Assembly (NCBI GenBank): GCA_018398805.1
Contig: JAGFBZ010000868.1
Span: 236,918-300,917, forward strand
Reading direction: 5' to 3'
Length of the DNA: 64,000 bases
From: Hirundichthys speculiger
Taxonomy: Eukaryota > Chordata > Actinopteri > Beloniformes > Exocoetidae
Position 1 is the stretch's first letter, and every line of letters begins with the position of its first letter. This document shows, in pieces, positions 34,590 through 45,987 of the stretch. The notes under the pieces are model-generated. The model saw nothing but the letters and a program-made list of their open reading frames with translations, was not told the DNA's origin and did not search any database. A program made the translations under genes and the position numbers.

Positions 34590-37500
34590 CACAGGTGTAG
34601 GAGGTTGGAGGGGTTGAAGGTGGTCCAGGTTGTAGATGGTTGGAGGTGGTTGTAGGTGGCCCAGGTTGTAGGTGGTTAGGTGGTCGAGGGTTGGAGGTGG
34701 TTCGAGGTGGTCGAAGGTTGGAGGTGGTTGAAGGTTGGAGGTAGTTGGAGGTGGTCGAAGGTTGTAGATGGTTGTAGGTGGTTAGAGGTGGCCGAAGGTT
34801 GAAGGTGGTTGTAGGTGGTTAGAGGTGGTCGAAGGTTGGAGGTGGTTGAAGGTTGGAGGTGGTTGTAGGTGGTTGGAAGTGGTCGAAGGTTGGAGGTGGT
34901 TAGAGGTGGTCGAAGGTTGGAGGGGGTTAGAGGTAGTTAGGAGGTGGTCGAAGGTTGTAGATGGTTGTAGGTGGTTAGAGGTGGTTGGAGGTGGTCGAAG
35001 GTTGGAGGTGGTTGAAGGGTGGAGGTGGTTGGAGGTGGTTAGAGGTGGTTGAAGGTTGGAGGTGGTTGGAGATGCTCCAAGGTTGTAAATGGTTGGAGGT
35101 GGTTGAAGGTTGTAGATGGTTGTAGGTGGTTAGAGGTGGTTGAAGGTTGGAGGTGGTTGGAGGTGGTCAAAGGTTGTAGGTGGTTAGAGGTGGTTGAAGA
35201 TTGGAGGTGGTTGGAGGTGGTCGAAGGGTGGAGGTGGTTGGAGGTAGTTAGAGGTGGTCGAAGGTTGGAGGTGGTTGAAGGGTGGAGGTGGTTGGAGGTA
35301 GTTAGAGGTGGTCGAAGGTTGGAGGTGGTTGGAGGTGGTCGAAGGTTGGAGGTGGTTGAAGGTTGGAGGTAGTTGGAGGTGGTCGAAGGTTGTAGATGGT
35401 TGTAGGTGGTTAGAGGTGGTCGAAGGTTGGAGGTGGTTGAAGGGTGGAGGTGGTTGGAGGTAGTTAGAGGTGGTCGAAGGTTGGAGGTGGTTGGAGGCGG
35501 TCGAAGGTTGGAGGTGGTTGAAGGTTGGAGGTAGTTGGAGGTGGTCGAAGGTTGTAGATGGTTGCAGGTGGTTAGAGGTGGCCGAAGGTTGAAGGTGGTT
35601 GTAGGTGGTTAGAGGTTGTCGAAGGTTGGAGGTGGTTGAAGGTTGGAGGTGGTTGTAGGTGGTTGGAAGTGGTTGAAGGTTGGAGGTGGATAGAGGTGGT
35701 TGAAGGTTGGAGGTGGTTAGAGGTGGTCGAAGGTTGGAGGGGGTTAGAGGTAGTTGGAGGTGGTCGAAGGTTGTAGGTGGTTAGAGGTGGTTGGAGGTGG
35801 TCGAAGGTTGGAGGTGGTTGAAGGGTGGAGGTGGTTGGAGGTGGTTAGAGGTGGTCGGAGGTTGGAGGTGGTTGAAGGTTGTAGATGGTTGGAGGTGGTT
35901 GAAGGTTAAAGATGGTTGTAGGTGGTTATAGGTGGTTGAAGGTTGGAGGTGGTCAAAGGTTGTAGATGGTTGTAGGTGGTAAGAGGTGGTCGAAGGTTGG
36001 AGATGGTTGGAGGTGGTCGAAGGGTGGAGGTGGTTGGAGGTGGTTAGAGGTGGTCGAAGGTTGGAGGTGGTTGGAGATGCTCCAAGGTTGTAAATGGTTG
36101 GAGGTGGTTGGAGGTGGTTGAAGGTTGTAGATGGTTGTAGGTGGTTAGAGGTGGTTGAAGGTTGGAGGTGGTCGAAGGGTGGAGGTGGTTGGAGGTGGTT
36201 AGAGGTGGTCGAAGGTTGGAGGTGGTTGGAGATGCTCCAAGGTTGTAAATGGTTGGAGGTGGTTGGAGGTGGTTGAAGGTTGTAGATGGTTGTAGGTGGT
36301 TAGAGGTGGTTGAAGGTTGGAGGTGGTTGGAGGTGGTCGAAGGGTGGAGGTGGTTGGAGGTGGTTGAGGTGGTTTGGTGGTTGGGAGGTGGTTGGAGGTG
36401 GTTAGGAGGTGGTCGAGGGTGGAGGTTGGTTGGAGGTGGTCGAGGTGGTTGAGGTGGTCGAGGTTGGAGAGGTGGAGGTGAAGGTTGGAGGTTTGGTTGG
36501 AGGTGGAGGTGGGTAGGTGGAGGTGGTCGAAGGTGGAGGTGGTTTTGGAGGTGGTCGAAGGTTTGTAGATGATTGGTAGGTAGTTAGAGGTCGAAGGTTG
36601 GAGGTGGTTGGAGGTGGTCGAAGGGTGGAGGTGGTTGGAGGTAGTTAGAGGTGGTCGAAGGGTGGAGGTGGTTGGAGGTAGTTAGAGGTGGTCGAAGGTT
36701 GGAGGTGGTTGGAGGTGGTCGAAGGTTGTAGATGGTGGTAGGTAGTTAGAGGTGGTCGAAGGTTGGAGGTGGTTGAAGGTGGTCGAAGGTTTGAGGTGGT
36801 TGGAGGTGGTCGAAGGTTGTAGATGGTTGTAGGTGGTTAGAGGTGGTCGAAGGTTGGAGGTGGTTAGAGGTGGTCGAAGGTTGTAGATGGTTGTAGGTGG
36901 TTAGAGGTGGTCGAAGGTTGGAGGTGGTTGGAGGTGGTCGAAGGGTGGAGGTGGTTGGAGGTGGTTAGAGGTGGTCGAAGGTTGGAGGTGGTTGGAGGTG
37001 GTCGAAGGTTGAAGGTGGTTGAAGGTTGGAGGTAGTTGGAGGTGGTCGAAGGTTGTAGATGGTTGTAGGTGGTTAGAGGTGGCTGAAGGTTGAAGGTGGT
37101 TGTAGGTGGTTAGAGGTTGTCGAAGGTTGGAGGTGGTTGAAGGTTGGAGGTGGTTGTAGGTGGTTGGAAGTGGTTGAAGGTTGGAGGGGGTTAGAGGTAG
37201 TCGGAGGTGGTCGAAGGTTGTAGATGGTTGTAGGTGGTTAGAGGTGATTGGAGGTGGACGAAGGTTGGAGGTGGTTGAAGGGTGGAGGTGGTTGGAGGTG
37301 GTTAGAGGTGGTCGAAGGTTGGAGGTGGTTGAAGGTTGTAGATGGTTGGAGGTGGTTGAAGGTTATAGATGGTTGTAGGTGGTTATAGGTGGTCGAAGGT
37401 TGGAGGTGGTCAAAGGTTGTAGATGGTTGGAGGTGGTTAGAGGTGGTCGAAGGTTGGAGATGGTTGGAGGTGGTCGAAGGGTGGAGGTGGTTGGAGGTAG

Positions 37501-38245
37501 TTAGAGGTGGTCGAAGGTTTGAGGTGGTTGGAAGTGGTCGAAGGTTGTAGATGTTTGGAGGTGGATGGAGGTGGTCGAAGGTTGGAGGTGGTTAGAGGTG
37601 GTCGAAGGTTTGAGGTGGTTGGAGGTGGTTGAAGATTGTAGATGGTTGTAGGTGGTTAGAGGTGGTCAAAGGTTGTAGGTGGTTGGAGGTAGTAAAAGGT
37701 TGTAGGTGGTTGTAGGTGGTCGAAGGTTTTAGGAGGTTGGAGGGGTTGAAAGGTGGTCCAGGTTGGAGATGGTTGGAGGTGGTTCTAGGTGGTCCAGGTT
37801 GTAGATGGTTGGAGGTGGTCAATGGTTAGAGGTGGTTGGAGGTGGTTGGAGGTGGTCGAAGGGTGGAGGTGGTTGTAGGTGGTTAGAGGTGGTCGGAGGT
37901 TGGAGGTGGTTGGAGATGCTCCAAGGTTGTAAATGGTTGGAGGTGGTTGAAGGTTGTAGATGGTTGTAGGTGGTTAGAGGTGGTTGAAGGTTGGAGGTGG
38001 TTGGAGGTGGTCGAAGGGTGGAGGTGGTTGAAGGTTGGAGGTAGTTAGAGGTGGTCGAAGGTTGGAGGTGATTGGAGGTGGTTGAAGGGTGGAGGTGGTT
38101 GGAGGTAGTTAGAGGTGGTCGAAGGTTGGAGGTGGTTGAAGGTGGTCCAGGTTGTAGTTTATTGTAGGTGGTCGAAGGTGGTCCAGGTTGTAGATGGTAC
38201 AAGGTGGTCCAAGTTGTAGGTGGTTGGAGGTGGTTGTAGGTAGGA
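34590..38245. repeat. GGT/TGG-rich minisatellite, about 3.65 kb
   Basis: It is a patchwork of short modules such as GGTGGTTGGA, GGTGGTTAGA, GGTGGTCGAAGGTTGGA and GGTTGTAGATGGTTGTA. The plus strand is almost free of C, giving extreme strand asymmetry and dense GG doublets. Larger blocks recur (for example the GGAGATGCTCCAAGGTTGTA marker at about 35067, 36070, 36230 and 37913), so longer higher-order duplications are present. Open frames on both strands (VVEGWRWLEVV-type; TTSNHLQPS-type on the minus strand) are repeat by-products. Confidence 0.97.
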
Positions 38246-38540
38246 GTGGGTGGTATAAATGGTATTGACTTTGACTTTGGTCAAAAGCGAATGTGAAAAC
38301 AAGGCAGTGGTTGCAAACATGGAGTGAGGTGAGGAGGAGGAGTGCTAGTAAAAAAGACAGGTGCACCAGCGGTCACTCTGTACGATAAAAAGAATCACAG
38401 GTGGATTTATATTACAAATGCCATTACTCTATACTTGTGTAATGTCATGGCGCCATTTCTTACAGTGGAAAAAAGCGGTTTTAGGAACATGATAGACACT
38501 CGATGGATGCTAACGTTACCTAGCCGCAAGTACTTTAGCA

Positions 38541-38920
38541 CAGTGATTCCCAAAGTGTGGGCAGTGGCCCCCTAGGTGGGCCGTTGAGATACTGCAAGTG
38601 TGCCGTGAGCGGTAATTAAAAATAAATATATTTTAAATCCTCAATTTTTAAAAAATGTTTTAAAATTACTGTAAAATATTTATTACATGATTTAAAAAAC
38701 ATTTAGAAATAATGAAACAAACCAACTGAGTGTTATTCTGCTGTAATCTTAATCAAACCAGTGGCAAGTGTCACCTTATTTGTTGACCCCTTACATTCTA
38801 TTGGAATGTAGCTTTTAGTCCTGTATGTTAATCAAAGTAGTGATTAAAGGTTTGAGTGGGCTGCAGAGATTTATAACATTTCAAATTGGGCTTTGGTATT
38901 CTTAAGTTTGGGAATGGCTG
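38541..38920. mobile_element. non-autonomous hAT, family B copy 2
   Basis: 380 bp, CAGTGATTCCCAAAGTGTGG to AAGTTTGGGAATGGCTG. The flanks CTTTAGCA (38533-38540) and CTTTAGCC (38921-38928) are a 7/8 target duplication. It is the inverted relative of 30244-30616. Confidence 0.92.
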
Positions 38921-39105
38921 CTTTAGCCAAATTGAAATGTACGACAATGTCCGCCAGCAACTAGAGAAAGATATCCTGACCATAAAACAGTATGCAACTA
39001 ATACGGACTTGTCTTCGAGTCACGTGATGGAGCTTTACATTAGTCACAAAGTTGTGCACGAGATGCCTACAGATAGAATATTTCCCTGAGGATCATACGA
39101 GTGAA

Positions 39106-39128
39106 CTCATGTATGTATGTATGTATGT

Positions 39129-39185
<57 letters not shown>
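39106..39185. repeat. (GTAT)n-(CA)n-(TA)n microsatellite
   Basis: Simple repeats; the TA part is the target of the following Tc1 MITE. Confidence 0.95.
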
Positions 39186-39188
<3 letters not shown>

Positions 39189-39547
39189 TCATGGAAAAAA
39201 CTGTTAGACCACCATTTTTTCTTCACTTGTTCATTTTAATACCTGGTACCACTAAACGTCATCATGTGACTAAAACAGACAGAAAAGAAAACACTGAATG
39301 CATAAAAGCAGTGTTTTTGGTAGTACAACACCATAGCTATTGATGTAAAAACTTAAGTGATTTAGGTCATGATCAAGAAAACCATGGAAAATGGTAAGAT
39401 ATCAGCTCTTAAATAAAACTCTTATAAGCAATCTTTGTGGTTATCGTTATGTTTGTCCAAACAAATGTACCTTTAGTTGTACCAGGCATAAAAATGAACA
39501 AGAAACTGAAGAAAACAAGGGTGGTCTAATAATTTTTTCCATGACTG
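39186..39547. mobile_element. Tc1/mariner MITE, 362 bp
   Basis: The ends CAGTCATGGAAAAAACTGTT and AATTTTTTCCATGACTG are inverted repeats of about 28 bp. TA flanks lie at 39184-39185 and 39548-39549. There is no transposase. Confidence 0.9.
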
Positions 39548-39569
39548 TATATATTCACTATTCACTCCA

Positions 39570-39576
39570 CTATATA

Positions 39577-39630
<54 letters not shown>
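39570..39630. repeat. (TA)n microsatellite
   Basis: TA repeats with one CTA interruption, adjoining the next Tc1 terminus. Confidence 0.95.
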
Positions 39631-39633
<3 letters not shown>

Positions 39634-40857
39634 GAGGAAATAAGTATTTGATCCCCCCCCCCCCCCCCCACCCGCTGATTTTGGCAGTTGTCATACTAAG
39701 AAATAAATGAACAGTCTCAGATTTTCATGGCAGCTTTATTTTAACAGTTATAGAAAGATTATTGAAAAAAAAATTAGAAAATTACATGAAATGAAAAATA
39801 AAAAATTATTTGTAAGTCATTGAGGGAAATAAGTATTTGATCCCCGACCAACTTTGACCAGTGTTGGCTCCCACAGACCACTGGCATACTCCTAATCTCA
39901 CTGAAGTAATTACCTGCATGAGAGACACCTGTTCTAAATAGTCCCCTGTATAAAAAGCCATCTGCCCACAGACTCAGTAATACTCCACCATCTCCACCAT
40001 GGGCAAGACTAAAGAGCTGTCAAAAGATGTCAGGGACAAAGTTGTTGAACTCCACAAGGCTGGAATGGCCTACAAAACCATAAGGAGAAGGTTACCTGTT
40101 GGTGCAATTATTTGGAAGTGGAGGAAGTACAACATGACTGTTAATCAACCTAGGCTGGGGGCTCCATGGAAGATATCACCTGGTGGGGTCTCAATGATCA
40201 TGAGAAAGGTTAGAGATCAGCCAGAACTACACGGGAGGAGCTGGTTACTGATCTCAAGGCAGCTGGGACCACAGTCACCAAGAAAACTATTGGTAATACA
40301 GTGAGACGTAATGTTTTCAAATCCTGCAGTGGTCCAAGGTCCCTCTGCTCCAGAAGGCTCACGTCCAGGCCCGACTCAGGTTTGATAACGAACATATTAA
40401 TGACTCAGAAAGAGACTGGGAGAAGGTGCTGTGGTCAGATGAGACCAAAATTGAGCTCTTTGGCCTCAACTCAACTCGATGTGTTTGGAGGAAGAGAAAT
40501 GCTGAATATGACCCCAAAAACACCATCCCTACTGTCAAGCATGGTGGTGGAAGCCTTATGCTTTGTGGGTGTTGCTCTTCTAAGGGGACAGGTCGACTTC
40601 ACCGCATCGATGGGAAGATGAACGGGGCCATGTACCGCTGAATCTTGGGTGACAACCTCCTTGCCTCCACAAGGAGCAGCTGTTGACAGCTGTGCTTGCC
40701 AACAAGGGTTTTGCCACCAAGTATTAGATCATGTTTTGCTAGGGGATTATTTCCCTCAATGACTTGCAAATTGATTTTTATTTTTCATTTCATGTAATTT
40801 TCTCAATTTTTTTTTCAGTATTCTTTCTATAACTGTTAAAATAAAGCTGCCATAGAA
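39631..40857. mobile_element. Tc1-family element, right end missing
   Basis: The left terminus GTGGAGGAAATAAGTATTTG ATCC has a C-run expansion after it. The internal repeat GGGAAATAAGTATTTGATCC at about 39825 gives the IR/DR layout. The inverted right arm is readable (ATTATTTCCCTCAATGACTT onward) but stops at 40857, where the 610-bp repeat begins. About 85 bp of right terminus is therefore lost. Confidence 0.9.
39999..40725 (+). pseudogene. Tc1 transposase, frameshifted and internally deleted
   Basis: It opens at [20 protein letters not shown] (39999), with the first helix-turn-helix readable to about 40300. It changes frame and reaches the first catalytic Asp block [12 protein letters not shown] at about 40430-40465. 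It continues to [20 protein letters not shown] and then a stop at 40639. A few bases later, ILGDNLL jumps directly to the last residues (LPTRVLPPSI-like, family CANKGFATKY). The second Asp and the Glu of the DD34E triad are therefore deleted. It is dead on several counts. Confidence 0.93.
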
Positions 40858-40859
40858 GT

Positions 40860-41474
40860 TTTGGCTGCTATAGATGTTTAAATTCTAGTTGGAGTCATGA
40901 ATCTCTTTCCAAGCCCATGGGGGTTTGGGCAGCTAGGCTCAATCATATTTATTTTTCCATTTCCAGCAGCTTTCCCTGAGCAGGGTTTTTCATTGTTTCT
41001 GAGCTGGAGGCAGGCGCAAGTCTGCCTCTGTCCAGGGACCCCAGCCAGGCCCACCGTCACCCAGACAGGACCTGCCAGGTGTCACACCTTGCCGGCCTTT
41101 CGGCCAGTTTGTCAGAGTGGAAGGCGACTAGCCGCTGGGGTCCGTTGCATGTCATTTCAAAACGTCTGGGGTCACTATTTGTGTTGTGGAGAGAAGTTAG
41201 GTATCTTGGATGGTCTCTGCAGCTCAAAATGGGGATTTTATTCAGACACAAACAGCCATCCTCAAGAGACTTCTGGAAATCCCAACCTATTCTGTTACTG
41301 TGTCCTTTTTAAACTGAGGTTTCTCCAGTGGTGATTGTCTGGAAGTTTATCTTCACTTCTTGTCATGGAATATCAAGTCCTGGCCGGTGCTTGAGTGTTG
41401 ACCCACATCTTTGAGAGCCGGTGGCGTTAGCAGCGTTACCTTCTTCTACAGCATGAACTCATGCTGGAAAGACT
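40860..41474. repeat. 610-bp unclassified interspersed repeat, copy 2
   Basis: Near-identical to 19017-19626, same orientation. It starts exactly where the Tc1 right arm is cut, so its insertion or a recombination removed the Tc1 end. Confidence 0.9.
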
Positions 41475-42140
41475 CCAAATGATCCCAGACATCCCTTTCA
41501 CATCAACAAGTGAGAGTAGTGTTTGTTGTTTACAGCCATGAACTACCCACAACTTTACTTTCAGTAAAACGTACAACTGAGACCGTTTGCTGCCCAGAAA
41601 ACACATAAAGTCATTAAGAGCAATGATGAATCCATGACTGACGAAGCTTTGGATCGAAACGACGAGCTATAATCATCCTACACTTGACAACTGGGTCCAA
41701 AACTGATCAACTCACAGTTGGGAACGGACAGAAAATGTCAAATTTAAACATATAAATATGTCAGTAGATGGATGGATAAAAGAAACAACAAACCCAAGAC
41801 ATAATTTTTCTGTCTTTGCTTCAGTATCCAGTCTGCAACACACCATGAACAAGGTGGGGACAGTGAAGCTTTTACCACTTTGCAGTGTTTCCTTAAAAGG
41901 CATTCTGGCGTTCCAGATAACACATGATGAAGAGATTTATTTAGTTTATTCTATTCTTCCTACGCTCTGAAATTCTTCCAGATTCCTTGGTTTCTTTCCT
42001 GCATTTATCTTCTTTAGAAATAAAAATATGCAAGAGCAAAAATGTGTCTTGGAGATCTTGAGGATAAACATCACTGCAAGTCTCTGTTGACACCATCTGT
42101 TTGAAATCAGCTCTTTATTGGCTCTGAGTTGCCTTCACAA
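41475..42140. other. intron, nothing recognised
   Basis: No classified repeat or exon seen. Confidence 0.4.
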
Positions 42141-42149
42141 CCAGCGGAT

Positions 42150-44220
42150 GTACTGTAAGAAATGAACCTCCTGTCTACCAAAACTATAATTTCAAAGAGC
42201 TGATGTATAGAGCCAGGAACAAACAACTACCAGATAATATCCAGAAACTCTTTACTGACAGAGAGGGGGGTTATGATTGCAGGGGAAACCTTAACTTCAG
42301 GACCAGGAGAGTCCAACAACCATGAAGAGAACCTGCACTTCAGTCAGTGGTGTGAAGGTTTGGAATAAACTCAGCCACGAACTGAAGCAATGTCCAAGCA
42401 TGAGCGTGTTTCAGAAAAGGCTCAGACTGATGATCTTCAACAGTCCAGGGATGATGGTCTGAGGTGAACCTGAATGGGTGTCTGTAAACAGCTGGTACAG
42501 ACTGGTATGTTTGTGTATTTTTTGTGTAGGTGTGTGTATGTGGTGCATTGGGAGATAGTTGGCTCTCCTTTGTTTTCTTGGTCCTTCTGTGTTGTGGTCT
42601 GGCATTGTGGCTGATTTGGTCTGGTTTCCCTCTGTGGTCAACATTTGTGCCCTTGGTGGTGGGGCGGGGGTGGGGCTATGAGGGTCTTTGTGGACCTTCG
42701 GGGGGTTTTTGTGTGGGGCACTGCATTGGCATGGGTGTTCGGGCCCTTGGTAGCGGTTCTCGGGGGTTTGGCTTGGGTGCCTCTCGTCACTCTTCGTCAC
42801 TGGTGGGACGTCTCCACTGCATGGCGGGGGTTCGCCCCTACTGGGGCGGGTTGGGTGGGCGCCCCCAAACTGCCCCAGCAAAGGGTCTTCCGCTGTGGAG
42901 TGGGGTGGTCTTAGGGGGCTGTTGGAGGGGGGTCGGTGGTGCCTGGGCGGGCTCATGGGTGTTGCTGTCGGGGGTCTGGGTGCTTGTGTTGATGTGGCCT
43001 TGTGTGGGCCAACCGGGTCAGGGGCCCTCTTGGTTCTGCTCTTGCGCCATCATTATAGGGGGCTGGTGGGGGGAACTGGGCTCAGGTGGGTTTGGTGTCA
43101 GAGTGCAGCATGGTGGGATGGGGGGATATCTGGGTGCTCTCAGGGTGCACTGTGTATGTGAATGTCCAGAGTGAAGTATATGTAGTATGTACTGCAGTAT
43201 GTACTGTAGTATGTACTGTAGAATATAATGGAGTATGTAATGTAGTATGTACTGCAGTACATACTACAGTATGAACTGTAATATGTACTAGGCTTGGGCG
43301 CTATTACGGTAATACCGTATACTTCCGGTATTTAAAAATAGCAGCGGTATCAGTTTCAATACCGTCACAAAAATGCAATGAATGATTTCTGTGGTTTAAA
43401 GTTTAGTTTCTCTCCTGTATCGCTGTGTGTACTGTGTGTTCTGCTTTATTTTACCGTTTATTCATGTTCGCTCGCAGCTCATCTCGGTTTGACTCGTCCT
43501 GTTAAGGTACTGACGATGAAAACAACACTTCCTGAGTTTGCTGCTTCAAAATAAAAGCTTCCGATGAAACTAATAATGTTGGACTTTTATGTTGAAGAAT
43601 TTATAGGAAGTGAAACGTTGGGCATCAGACACTTTACTATAAAGCGCGTTTCAGCAAACACACACCTCGGCAGCAGAGAGCAGCTGGGGCAGAGAAGGAA
43701 CAGTTAAAACTACAGTGAAAAGCAAGAAATACACAAATAAATAACAACTTTAGTTGAGCCAACATTATATTGAAGCGCTGAACTGCTGTTTCGAGGTAAA
43801 CTCGCCTTTTTTTTTCAGGCTTAAAGCCCCGCGGCGGCGCACATAATGGGGACGGCTGTTTTGACGCGCGGCGTCCGCCGGTGGTGTTTGTTCACCTTAA
43901 TAGTCGCGGGAATACCGTATACCCCGGTAAAATGTGAGGGAAGTTTGACGGTATCAAAATTTGGATACCGCCCAAGCCTAGTGTGTATCAGTATGCATGT
44001 GTGTAAATAGATGTCATTGACTATCTGGATATGAAATTACAACTCTAAAATTTAAGATTAGGCCTCAACAACTGGATAAATTTTAAGGGTATTCATGGAA
44101 CATTAGAGAAGGGGTAAGATTAAATACGTTTTACTTCTTCCTACCCCTTTTTAGACATGTTAAACCAGATATGTGTTATTCATGTTGGTATGTATGTGAA
44201 TGTATGTATGTGTATATATA
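42150..44220 (+). pseudogene. LINE 3' end: reverse-transcriptase C-terminus and long 3' UTR
   Basis: At 42150-42464 shifting frames give LYRARNKQLPDN, IQKLFTDREGGYD, CTSVSGVKVWNKLSH and SVFQKRLRLMIFNS. These form the C-terminal tail found after the RT domain in several fish LINEs. A G/T-rich 3' UTR follows, with tandem AGTATGTACTGT-type units at 43170-43285, then ATCTGGATATGAAATTACAA...ACTTCTTCCTACCCC to about 44160. The UTR portion recurs inverted at 48125-48812. It is interrupted by a hAT at 43289-43980. The open frame at 42530-43174 is UTR and not coding. Confidence 0.75.
43289..43980. mobile_element. non-autonomous hAT nested in the LINE 3' UTR, 692 bp
   Basis: The ends TAGGCTTGGGCGCTATTACG and the inverted TAGGCTTGGGCGGTATCC match well. 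The inner parts are rich in palindromic ACGGTAATACCGTAT motifs. The flanks ATATGTAC and GTGTGTAT agree at 5/8 with only transitions between them, an eroded 8-bp duplication. The inverted LINE copy at 48125-48812 lacks this insertion. Confidence 0.85.
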
Positions 44221-44365
44221 TAGATCGGTGTGTTTACATTGGGTATAAATTTTGATTTTTTTTATTTCTTCTTTTTGGGGGGGAATATGTCACTTTAATA
44301 TTTAGATTTATATATATTGATTTATGCATTTATTTATTTATTTTTCAGCTACATAGATTCATGAT

Positions 44366-44490
44366 AGGGGTTTTTCTGTGTGGAGTTCCCATGTTCTCCC
44401 CGTGCTTGCATGGGTTTCCTCCGGGTACTCCGGCTTCCTCCCACAGTCCAAAGACATGCATGTCAGGATAACTGGTGGTTCTAAATTCTA
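44366..44490. repeat. common teleost interspersed repeat fragment, inverted
   Basis: Reverse complement shares CATGCATGTCTTTGGACTGT and GGGAGGAAGCCGGAGTACCC with 14980-15030, and includes the usual ...GGGGAGAACATG... end. Confidence 0.8.
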
Positions 44491-44615
44491 AACAAAAAGA
44501 AAAAGCAGCAGAAGAAGAAACTGAAGAAGGAACAGAAGAAGAAACAAAAACAAGAAGAAGCAGAAAAAGAAGAAGACAGAAGAAGAAACAATAACAGAAG
44601 AAGAAACAAACATTC
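44486..44615. repeat. polypurine (GAA/AGA)-rich tract
   Basis: About 130 nt almost entirely A/G with scattered C, for example AGCAGAAGAAGAAACTGAAG. It is degenerate rather than a clean trinucleotide array. Confidence 0.85.
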
Positions 44616-44627
44616 AAAATACGATTA

Positions 44628-45987
44628 GGTCCTCCATCCTCGGTTCTTGTGTCCTCCATCCTCGGTTCTTGTGTCCTCCATCCTCGGTTCTTGTGTCCTC
44701 CACCCTCGGTTCTTGTGTCCTCCACCCTCGGTTCTTGTGTCCTCCACCCCCGGTTCTTGGGTCCTCCACCCCGGTTCTTGGGTCCTCCACCCCGGTTCTT
44801 GTGTCCTCCACCCCCAGTTCTTGGGTCCTCCACCCCTGGTTCTTGGTCCTCCATCTTCGGTTCTTGTGCCCTCCATCCTCGGTTGTTGTGTCCTCCACCC
44901 TCGGTTCTTGTGTCCTCCACCCTCGGTTCTTGTGTCCTCCACCCTCGGTTCTTGTGTCCTCCACCCTCGGTTATTGTGTCCTCCACCCGCGGTTTTTGGG
45001 ACTTCCACCCCCGGTTCTTGTGTCCTCTACCCTCGGTTCTTGTGTCCTTCACCACCAGTTCTTGGGTCCTCCACCCCCGGTTCTTGGGTCCTCCACCTCA
45101 GTTCTTGGGTCCTCCACCACTGGTTCTTGGTCCTCCACCCTCGGTTCTTGTGTCCTTCATCGCTAGTTCTTGGGTCTTCCACCCCTGGTTCTTGTGTCCT
45201 CCACCCTCGGTTCTTGGGACTTCCACCCTCGGTTCTTGTGTCCTCCACCCTTAGTTCTTGGGTCCTCCACCTCCGGTTCTTGGGTCCTCCACCCCCAGTT
45301 CTTGGGACCTCCACCCCCGGTTCTTGTGTCTTCCACCCTCGGTTCTTGGGTCCTCCACCCCCAGTTCTTGAGACCTCCACCCTCGGTTCTTGGGTCCTAG
45401 ACCCCTCGGTTCTTGGGTCCTCACATCCTTGGTTCTTGGGTCCTCCACCCTCGGTTCTTGGGTCCTCCACCCCCAGTTCTTGGGTCCTCCACCCTCGGTT
45501 CTTGGGTCCTCCACCCTTGGTTCTTGGGTCCTCCACCCTTGGTTCTTGGGTCATCCACCTTCAGTTCTTGGGTCCTCCACCCTTGGTTCTTGGGTCCTCC
45601 ACCTTCGGTTCTTGGGTCCTCCACGTTCGGTCTTGGGTCCTCCACCCCTGTTCTTGGGTCCTCCACCCCTGGTTCTTGTGTCCTCCACCCTTGGTTCTTG
45701 GGTCCTCCACCCCCGGTTCTTGGGTCCTCCAGCCCCGGTTCTTGGGTCCTCCAGTCCCGGTTCTTGGGTCCTCCAGCCCCGGTTCTTAGGTCCTCCACCC
45801 CCAGTTCTTGTATCCTCAACCCTCAGCTCTTGGGTCCTCCACCCTTGATTCGTGGGTCCTCCACGCCCAGTTCTTGGGTCCTCCACCCTTGGTTCTTGGG
45901 TCCTCCACCCCCAGTTCTTGGGTCCTAAACCCTCGGTTCTTGGGTCCTCTACCTCCGGTTCTTGGATCCTCCACCCTCAGTTCTTGG
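44628..45987. repeat. 22-bp minisatellite, about 1.36 kb
   Basis: The unit is TCCTCCACCCTCGGTTCTTG + GG/TG, about 60 copies with variants (CCCCC, CCCTT, TGTG). The unit is 22 bp (not a multiple of 3) and lacks stop codons in most frames, so overlapping long ORFs appear on both strands (up to 380 codons). The array resumes at 46964-47000 after a hAT insertion. Confidence 0.98.

Noticed and set aside
34825..38202. GWRWLEVV-type (+) and SNHLQPS-type (-) frames
   Set aside because: GGT/TGG minisatellite translation with no non-repeat sequence.
42530..43174. 214-codon Gly/Trp/Val-rich frame
   Set aside because: Lies in a G/T-rich LINE 3' UTR that recurs inverted at 48590-48812 and follows the RT C-terminus; no domain.
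44647..45928. Overlapping long frames of Pro/Ser/Leu-rich peptide on both strands
   Set aside because: By-product of the 22-bp minisatellite; several frames are open at once and shift with each unit variant.
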